Assembly: GCF_009861505.1 (NCBI RefSeq)
Contig: NZ_WTFT01000041.1
Span: 1-33,728 of the forward strand
Length of the DNA stretch: 33,728 nucleotides
Direction of reading: 5' to 3'
From: Pseudomonas izuensis
GTDB lineage: Bacteria > Pseudomonadota > Gammaproteobacteria > Pseudomonadales > Pseudomonadaceae
In this document: positions 27,891-33,728 of the stretch, one piece after another
Layout of the letters: every line of letters starts with the position of its first letter
Numbering within the stretch: position 1 is the stretch's first letter
The notes under the pieces: model-generated
Database searches by the model: none
What the model saw: only the letters and a program-made list of their open reading frames with translations
Told to the model about the DNA's origin: nothing
Made by a program: the position numbers and the translations under genes

Positions 27891-29096
27891 GTGAAACACC
27901 TGCTGTCCCCGTTTGTGTTAACCATGCTCTGCCTAATGCCTGTAGTGTTGGCTAACCCTGCGCTGGCTGAAATCTACTCACCAGGAGCAATGATCCCTGC
28001 CCCGCCAAAGCTCGGGGCTAAAGCCTGGATACTGATCGACGCGGCTACGGGTAGCGTGATTACCAGCCACAACAGCGATATGCGATTACCCCCCGCAAGC
28101 CTGACAAAAATGATGACCGCGTACGTCACCACAGGTGAAATCAAAGCCGGGCACCTGAACGCTGATGACAGCAGCTCCGTTAGCGAAAATGCCTGGCGTA
28201 CGGGTGGTTCACGAATGTTTCTTGACCCGGACAGTTCGGTTTCAGTTAACGACTTGCTGAGCGGTGTGATCATCGACTCTGGCAATGACGCAAGCGTTGC
28301 GCTCGCCGAACATGTGGCCGGAAGCGAAGCTGCCTTCGTCGTGATGATGAATTCCACCGCATCCGTTTTAGGCATGGGTAACACACACTTTGTGAATTCC
28401 ACCGGGCTGCCTGATCCAGAGCATTATTCATCTGCTCGCGATATGGCTTTGTTGGCCCGGGCAATCATCAGCCAAGGGGCTCACTCCTATGCCCTTTACT
28501 CCAAAAAACACTTTTCCTGGAACGGTATTCGGCAAGCCAATCGCAATCTACTTTTATGGCGCGATGCAAGCTTTGACGGATTGAAGACTGGCCATACCGA
28601 GGCCGCCGGTTATTGCCTGGTGGCTTCGTCGCACCGAGCCGAGCGACGCTTGATCAGTGTGATATTTGGCGCTAGCAGCGCACATAAACGCACGGCAGAG
28701 ACAGAAAAGCTCATGGGTTATGGTTTTCGCTTCTTTGATTCCCAAACCTACAAAAAAGCTGGGGAGATACTCACGTGGTCTGCGCTCTGGAAAGGCAAAG
28801 AACGATTGATCGCCGTGGGCTTGCTGGACGATCTGACCCTCACATTGCCCAAAAATGAAAATCGTGAAGTAGAGACACGACTGGAGATTGACGGACCACT
28901 CGAAGCACCTATTTCTGCTGGTACCATCGTTGGAAAACTGGATTTGTACGATGCTGAGCAGAAACTTGGGAGCCTGCCATTGATCGCACTGGAGGACGGT
29001 GAACCAGGTGTTTGGTGGATACGTTGGTGGGACACAATGCATCTATTTTTTTACAAAACAATCCGCGGTTGGTTTGATGAACCTGCGATTGCATGA
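27891..29096 (+). CDS. D-alanyl-D-alanine carboxypeptidase (PBP5/6 type)
   Basis: This low-molecular-weight penicillin-binding protein trims the terminal D-Ala from peptidoglycan stem peptides in the periplasm. The catalytic motifs are S70-L-T-K73 (PPASLTKMM), S130-G-N132 and K232-T-G (LKTGHTE). A signal peptide is visible (KHLLSPFVLTMLCLMPVVLA, cleavage near ALA-EI). A beta-rich C-terminal domain follows, and an aromatic/basic tail (LFFYKTIRGWFDE) probably anchors it to the inner membrane. The start is taken as the GTG at 27891, with AAGG about 10 bases upstream; a TTG at 27855 or the ATG at 27924 are alternatives. It follows the two-component genes on the same strand by 114 bases, with its own candidate operator. 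Confidence 0.93.
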   Translation: MKHLLSPFVLTMLCLMPVVLANPALAEIYSPGAMIPAPPKLGAKAWILIDAATGSVITSHNSDMRLPPASLTKMMTAYVTTGEIKAGHLNADDSSSVSENAWRTGGSRMFLDPDSSVSVNDLLSGVIIDSGNDASVALAEHVAGSEAAFVVMMNSTASVLGMGNTHFVNSTGLPDPEHYSSARDMALLARAIISQGAHSYALYSKKHFSWNGIRQANRNLLLWRDASFDGLKTGHTEAAGYCLVASSHRAERRLISVIFGASSAHKRTAETEKLMGYGFRFFDSQTYKKAGEILTWSALWKGKERLIAVGLLDDLTLTLPKNENREVETRLEIDGPLEAPISAGTIVGKLDLYDAEQKLGSLPLIALEDGEPGVWWIRWWDTMHLFFYKTIRGWFDEPAIA

Positions 29097-29162
29097 CCGT
29101 GGCCGACGCTACCTCGCACCGAGGCGGAAAGCCTCGGATGACTCACGGAGTTGGAGCATCCG

Positions 29163-29468
29163 ATGAACTCCGATGACTTGCAAAGAGATTTAGCACTGTC
29201 GAAGTTCTTCAAGGGCAATTCAGCACTCAATGACGCCGTTAAGGGACTGAGTGAGGATGAAAAGAAACTGTGCATCGAGTCAGCCTTCGAAGAAGAGGCC
29301 ACGCGCCTGGGGATCGAGGTGTGGGAATTAACTCTTACCTTGATTTCAGAGTCTCGCGAGGAACTGAAATGCTTGATCATAGAATTTCATCGCGAGGTGG
29401 CAGAAATGGTAGAAATGGAGTGGGAGGAGTATTGCAAGCTAAACGAAATTAACGGGCAGTCTTGTTAA
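29163..29468 (+). CDS. DUF6388-like protein (101 aa)
   Basis: This small acidic helical protein fits the Pseudomonas DUF6388 pattern from memory: an opening with LALSKFFKGNSAL, the block EDEKKLCIESAFEEEATRLG, then WELTLTLISESREEL and the ending VAEMVEMEWEEYCKLN. The function is unknown. The ATG at 29163 has GGAG 7 bases upstream and an in-frame TTG at 29151 is rejected. It is 18 bases from the pyrophosphatase-like gene and almost certainly co-transcribed with it. Both genes look more AT-rich than the regions to their left. Confidence 0.7.
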   Translation: MNSDDLQRDLALSKFFKGNSALNDAVKGLSEDEKKLCIESAFEEEATRLGIEVWELTLTLISESREELKCLIIEFHREVAEMVEMEWEEYCKLNEINGQSC

Positions 29469-29486
29469 GTCATTGGGGTAATGATC

Positions 29487-30023
29487 ATGAGTTATGAGGA
29501 CATTTCAGCAGGTATTGAAATCCCTAATGATTTTTTTACAGTTATAGACATCCCTGCAAACCACTCTCCAGTTAATTACGAAGTTAATAAACAAAGTGGG
29601 CAAATTTTCGTTGACCGGTTCCTCAGCACATCGACACTCTATCCGGCCTACTACGGATTTATTCCAAATACGCTGAGCGATGATGGCGACCTTCTGGACG
29701 TACTGCTGATTTGCCCCTACCCGGTATCGCCTGGCGTTGTTGTTCGCAGTCGACCAGTCGGGGTGATTTGCACAAAAAATGAAACTGGTACAGGAGCCAT
29801 AATCGTAGCGGTACCTCATGAAAGGCTAAGCCCTATGTACAGTAACGTGAAGGAATGGGAGGACCTTCCTGTTCTGTTGCTCGCCCAAGTCCAACATTAC
29901 TTCGAGTACTGTAAGGCGCAAGAGCCAAGCAAATGGCTGAAGATGGGGCATTGGGGAAGTGCAGATGACGCAAAGGCAGAGATTCGTAAGTCGATCGCAA
30001 CTTACATTGCAAACTGTAAATGA
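29487..30023 (+). CDS. Inorganic pyrophosphatase-like protein with altered active site
   Basis: The 178-residue protein aligns along its whole length with soluble family I pyrophosphatases such as E. coli Ppa. The metal cluster D66-G-D68-x-x-D71, R44, Y52, Y56 and E99 are kept. Compared with E. coli numbering recalled from memory, several other key residues differ: E20 is D21, K29 is N30, D97 is N98, D102 is G103, K104 is I105 and Y141 is C142. The conserved DGDP is DGDL. It may therefore be weakly active or a binding protein instead of a housekeeping enzyme. The ATG at 29487 is 8 bases after GGGG; an ATG at 29481 is too close. It follows the DUF6388-like gene by 18 bases. Confidence 0.85.
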   Translation: MSYEDISAGIEIPNDFFTVIDIPANHSPVNYEVNKQSGQIFVDRFLSTSTLYPAYYGFIPNTLSDDGDLLDVLLICPYPVSPGVVVRSRPVGVICTKNETGTGAIIVAVPHERLSPMYSNVKEWEDLPVLLLAQVQHYFEYCKAQEPSKWLKMGHWGSADDAKAEIRKSIATYIANCK

Positions 30024-30164
30024 ATGCCCTGAGTATTTTTGAGGGCTTGTAAATAAGGGTTTGTTAGTTCAACGCCGACATGTATGCCTTTTGACCTTAC
30101 ATTCAATGGCCGAGGCGAGTTCACTGGCATTTTTTTCGCGTGCAGTGCAGCCCTTCGGAGAAGG

Positions 30165-32132
30165 CTAGCCGGTGAGGTGAAGAAAATGCATATGTCGCTC
30201 GTACTGATCAAGGATATCCCCAATCACGTCTTCACGAGACCATCCCATAATATCGTGATCCTGACCCCCTTCACGTAAATGCACTTCGGCTCGAAAGTAT
30301 TTACGCTCCTTATCCTGCGTGTCACTCATTGCAAAACTCGGCATGTTGTAGGGATGGGGTCGTACCTCGTAAATGAACTCAGGATTATCAGCACTCCCAA
30401 CGCTGAGTCGAACGTTACCGTCTTCCACATCCTCTACATTGCAAGAATAGCCCTGCTTGCGCCATTCCTCGGCCACCGACTGGCAGACTGGCTTTGCGGT
30501 CTCCGAAATGAAGCGAAGTACATGAGCTCGACGCGGGAACATGGCCATCGTCCTCAGCCGGCGTTGCCAGCCCCCTGTACTACGAGCCGCACCTGGCGAA
30601 AGTGATTGATAACGCAGTCCGCGCTTTGTGGCGTCGAGCTTCAGCGCCTTGAGCAATCCTCGCATACTGAATAGAAGAATGATGGTGAACGGCAATGCGC
30701 TGACAATGGTCGCTGTCTGTAGCGCTTTCAGACCGTCGGCCAACAGCAATGCGATTGCAACCAAGCCCATGCTGGATACCCAGAATACTCTTTGCCAGAC
30801 TGGTGTTTCGTAGACCTGCCAGAGGCCAGCATATCAACGACCATCGCACCGGAATCTGCGGAGGTCACGAAGAACACTAAGACCATGACGATGGCAACCA
30901 GCGAGATCACCCCGGAAAAAGGGAAGTGCTGGAGGAAGGCAAATAATGCAAGGGATGTATCTTTATCGATGGCTGCTCCAAGGTCTGTCAGGCCCTCGTT
31001 GAGGATCATATATGAATGGCGGTGTTCCCGAACACCGTCATCCATAGCAGCGTGAAGCCCGCCGGCACCAGGAGAACGCCAGTCACGAATTCACGGATAG
31101 TTCGGCCACGAGAAATACGAGCGATGAAGAGGCCAACGAACGGAGACCAGGCCAACCACCAGCCCCAGTAAAACAGCGTCCACCCTCCAATCCAGTCCGT
31201 AGGCTGGTAGGCATATAAGTTCAAGGTTCGACTGACGATTTCCGTAAGGTAACCTCCGGTGTTCTGTACGAACGTCTGCAGAATGAACACCGTTGGTCCA
31301 AGCACGATGACCATCAGAAGCAACAGAACCGCCAGACTCAGATTGAGCTCGGAAAGTCGACGTACCCCGTTGTCCAAGCCAGTGACGACTGAGATGGTAG
31401 CGAGCGCTGTTGTGGCAATGATCAAGATGATCTGCACTGTTGTGCTGTTGGGTATACCAAACAGGGCGTTGAGTCCCCTATTGATTTGAGAGACACCAAA
31501 GCCAAGTGAGGTGGCGACGCCTAGAACTGTCCCAATGATCGCGAAAATATCGACAGCGTGGCCAATCGGGCCATAGATGCGATCACCAATCAGCGGATAC
31601 AAGGCAGACCTTAACGTTAATGGCAAGCCGTGTCGGTAACTGAAGTAAGCCAGGATCATCGCTACGATGGCGTAGATCGCCCAAGCATGCAGCCCCCAGT
31701 GAAAAAGGTGATTTTCATCGCCTCGCGGGCAGCCTCAACCGTACTGCCGTCCCCCACGGGCGGATTGAGAAAATGCATCACGGGTTCAGCCACACCGAAA
31801 AACATCAAACCAATGCCCATGCCAGCCGAGAACAGCATCGCGAACCAAGTCGTGCTGCTGTAGTCCGGGGTGCTGTGATCCGGTCCGAGCTTGATGTCTC
31901 CGTACCTGCTCACGCCGAGGAAGACCACTGTGCCGAGAATGATGGCCACCGCCAAAATATAAAACCAGCTCACGTTGGTGATGATCCAATTTTGGACATT
32001 CGCGAACACTATCTGGGCATGACTATGGAAGATGCTGGCGTATAGCACCAAGAGAAGCAGGATGACAGCTGATGTGTAAAAAACCGGGGGGTTGAGCATA
32101 GGTTCGGCGTTTATGTCGGCATTGGCTGTCAT
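30165..32132 (-). pseudogene. betT: BetT-type choline transporter, three frameshifts
   Basis: Joining four frames gives a nearly complete BCCT-family transporter of about 650 residues that would import choline for glycine betaine synthesis. Order: MTANADINAEP and the first helices with FSAGMGIGLMFFGVAEPVMHF; then HWGLHAWAIYAIVA through the BCCT core WTLFYWGWWLAWSPFVGLFIARISRGRTIREF (20-residue part shown in the pieces WTLFYWGWW and GLFIARISRG); then MILNEGLTDLGAAI and FFVTSADSGAMVVDM; then the long cytoplasmic C-terminus typical of BetT. Frameshifts lie near 31702 (one C missing in TTTTTCAC), 31012 (extra AT in CATATATG) and 30810 (one base missing). The start at 32132 has AAGGAG 6 bases upstream. 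All three shifts are one- or two-base, so sequencing error must be excluded. Confidence 0.88.
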
Positions 32133-32638
32133 GCAAGTCTCCTTGAGGTGGAGCACATCCGTGAACGTATCATATGGCGCTGTGGGTTGCCCTTCAGCGC
32201 CAGTCTCGGGTCGCACCCGAGGATCACTGACGTAAAGTGAACGTAAAAACCGAACGCCGAGAGCCTCTCGGATCACTCTCCAAACATGCGTACTGAGCTT
32301 TAAGCGGAGCACCCCGGGTGGGATAGCCTGGATGCTCGAAGGTTCCGGTAGTACGCAGAGGCGAAAGTGGACCGAGAAATAACAAGGAAATGCAATTACC
32401 GCGACTTACGCTCCATAGCTAGTGCCTGCCCAAGGCCAGTAAAGTCATCCGTTACGCCGTCTGGACCTGTTCCGCGCCCTGATCCTTGATAGCTTTATGT
32501 TCGTAGACGTTGTTCCCAAGGGCTAAAGCCCCCTTCGTAAGCAAAATCTCAGAATTACCTTTTCCCAGCCTCTAACTGAAATCGGCCTATGCTGTCTTTT
32601 CGATGAGGCGAAAAACCTGACCTTGAAGGAAAAGGCGC
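32133..32638. other. Gene-free stretch between betT and the receiver gene
   Basis: About 500 bases with divergent genes on either side, so both promoters should be here. A 15-base perfect palindrome, CCGAGAG-C-CTCTCGG, lies at 32257-32271, and GGATCACT occurs at 32221-32228 and 32270-32277 flanking it. These could form an operator for betT. No gene or RNA was recognised in the rest. Confidence 0.5.
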
Positions 32639-33055
32639 GTGAACGTGAACTGGGAAGGAATGCTGCCGATCGAAGGTACGGTGATCGTTATTGAGGATGA
32701 TCCGACGCTTCGAGCACTGATGACGGACATCCTGTCCGAGATTGGCGCCCAGTCTCTGGCTTTTGAGGCTGCAGACGACGCACTGACGTACTTTTTGCAA
32801 CACGCTTTCCACTGCCCGCTTGTGATCGTGGATCAGGGGCTACCAGGACAGATCCAGGGGATAGAGTTTATTGAGATGATCCAGAGTCGTCTGCCTTGGA
32901 TCGCCTCCATTCTCACCTCCGGTTATTTGATCGATCCATTCAACTTACCGGTCCATACGATCAATCTGCACAAGCCTTGGTCGCTGGATGACCTGGTAAT
33001 TTCGGTGGCCATCCTGCTGCAGCCCGGTAACCCCATCAATAAAACCTCACCCTGA
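32639..33055 (+). CDS. Stand-alone response-regulator receiver protein
   Basis: This 138-residue protein consists of a single receiver domain. The acidic pocket E19-D20-D21, phospho-acceptor D65 (LVIVDQGLPG), T93/S94 (ILTSGY) and K112 (LHKPWSLDDL) are all present. No output domain follows. Such proteins act through protein contacts or in phosphorelays, often with a hybrid kinase. The start is the GTG at 32639, or the GTG at 32645, behind AAGGAAAAGG; there is no good ATG. No kinase gene is visible in the window next to it, so the partner is elsewhere. Confidence 0.85.
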   Translation: MNVNWEGMLPIEGTVIVIEDDPTLRALMTDILSEIGAQSLAFEAADDALTYFLQHAFHCPLVIVDQGLPGQIQGIEFIEMIQSRLPWIASILTSGYLIDPFNLPVHTINLHKPWSLDDLVISVAILLQPGNPINKTSP

Positions 33056-33639
33056 GTCGCTGGAGCTTTCAGTTACTGAGAAAGGCGTAACAAACGACGT
33101 CCTATGCCTGCTGCTAACAAGCTCCACATTTTGCGCTGCCGCCGCGCTCGCGACCCTCTTGTTGTTCGTTTAGCCGTTCTTCGCAAGCTACCACCTATGG
33201 TTCAAACTGCTGTTCGTGGCACGCAGAAACAGCCAGAAATCGTCGACGACGTGAAGAGCAATTTCTCGCGAGGCAGTGATCCATCAGAAGGCACACTATT
33301 CACTATGGCTGTTCGGCAGTCGTAACCCTTATTAGCGGTCGGAGATCATCGTACTGCTTTTAGTCAAAAAATTCAGGGAGCTATTACCCCACCAACTGAG
33401 GAAAGTAACCCACTGAAAATAACTGCGTTTTACCCGCTATTGAGGAATATCCCCCACTGTCCCCAATTTACCTCCTCCCCTGAATACACAATTGGAAACA
33501 ACTAACTAATTAGTTTGAACTTTTTTCCGGGCCCGCAATACGGCCCACCTGTTGCATGGCCCCTTTTACCCGCAGCAGCTGTCGTCCCGATAGAAGGCGG
33601 TGGGTTTCGCCGATATGGCATGACGCGAGGGGTCCCAAC
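33056..33639. other. Gene-free stretch with a 12-bp palindrome
   Basis: About 580 bases. An open frame at 33104-33325 begins MPAANKLHILRC but has no ribosome site or family look. At 33504-33515 AACTAATTAGTT is a perfect palindrome in an AT-rich patch of the kind bound by TetR- or MarR-type repressors; it lies about 125 bases before the last gene and may control it. Nothing else was recognised. Confidence 0.45.
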
Positions 33640-33728
33640 ATGAAACATGTCAAACCGCAGTCCACATCAACCCGCTACTTGCGAAGGCCCGGAGTGATCT
33701 GCGCGGCGATGCTCATCACCCTTGCCTC
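33640..33728 (+). CDS. Start of an exported protein, cut by the window edge
   Basis: The ATG at 33640 has GAGGGG 6-7 bases upstream. The 29 codons present read MKHVKPQSTSTRYLRRPGVI followed by CAAMLITLA, a typical signal peptide with a long basic N-region and a hydrophobic core. The protein is therefore exported, but the mature part is outside the window and no function can be given. A palindromic candidate operator lies upstream at 33504-33515. Confidence 0.65.
   Translation, partial: MKHVKPQSTSTRYLRRPGVICAAMLITLA

Noticed and set aside
30026..30046. GCCCT...AGGGC hairpin after the pyrophosphatase-like gene as a terminator.
   Set aside because: The stem is only 5 bp and the tail is not a T run.
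33104..33325. Plus-strand frame of 73 codons after the receiver gene.
   Set aside because: No ribosome site, basic low-order composition and no recognised family.

Overview
The window looks like an accessory or variable stretch of a Pseudomonas chromosome, probably of the P. fluorescens group. The main reasons are the MvaT/MvaU-type nucleoid protein, the DUF1652 and DUF6388 small proteins, the 206-residue tyrosine recombinase and the close match of the carbonic anhydrase to CynT. All calls come from reading the sequence and from family knowledge; no database search was run.

Layout. (1) 1-5100: a CynT-type carbonic anhydrase, then integration debris: an intact short tyrosine recombinase, a P4-type integrase pseudogene with an amber codon, a DUF1652 gene, and a group II intron remnant with an intact RT core but no 5' part. 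(2) 5100-8600: an intact large multicopper oxidase (MCO) followed by a truncated SCO1/SenC gene. The pair is bracketed by two direct copies of a ~173 bp IS21-like end. (3) 8600-14270: IS66 and TraX remnants, a fusion of a cysteine-less peroxiredoxin-like domain with a 2OG-Fe(II) oxygenase, a frameshifted hypothetical gene, an MvaU-like H-NS functional homologue and TrkH. (4) 14270-16590: a second, broken MCO that has lost its first domain, has a His-to-Gln change in a copper motif and two frameshifts, and carries an extra Ig/cadherin-like tail. (5) 16700-24560: ion and solute transport: NhaA, a DUF2254 membrane protein, a ClC-type transporter, and a TAXI-TRAP operon (binding protein, fused permease, DUF1850). 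(6) 24650-30030: three small hypothetical genes, a two-component system, a D,D-carboxypeptidase, DUF6388 and an inorganic pyrophosphatase-like protein that lacks many catalytic residues. (7) 30165-33728: a betT choline transporter broken by three frameshifts, a stand-alone receiver protein, and the start of an exported protein cut by the window edge.

How the parts may work together. Carbonic anhydrase, TrkH (K+), NhaA (Na+/H+), ClC (Cl-/H+) and BetT (choline) suggest a region enriched for pH, salt and osmotic functions, but they are not one operon and this grouping is inference. The strongest regulatory signal is a CTTAAY-N4-CTTAAY repeat with 10 bp period. It occurs upstream of the response regulator (in reverse orientation) and again upstream of the carboxypeptidase gene, which suggests that the two-component system controls itself and a cell-wall enzyme. 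The MCO region reads as an ancestral MCO-SCO1-MCO cluster that was split by about 6 kb of mobile and cargo DNA.
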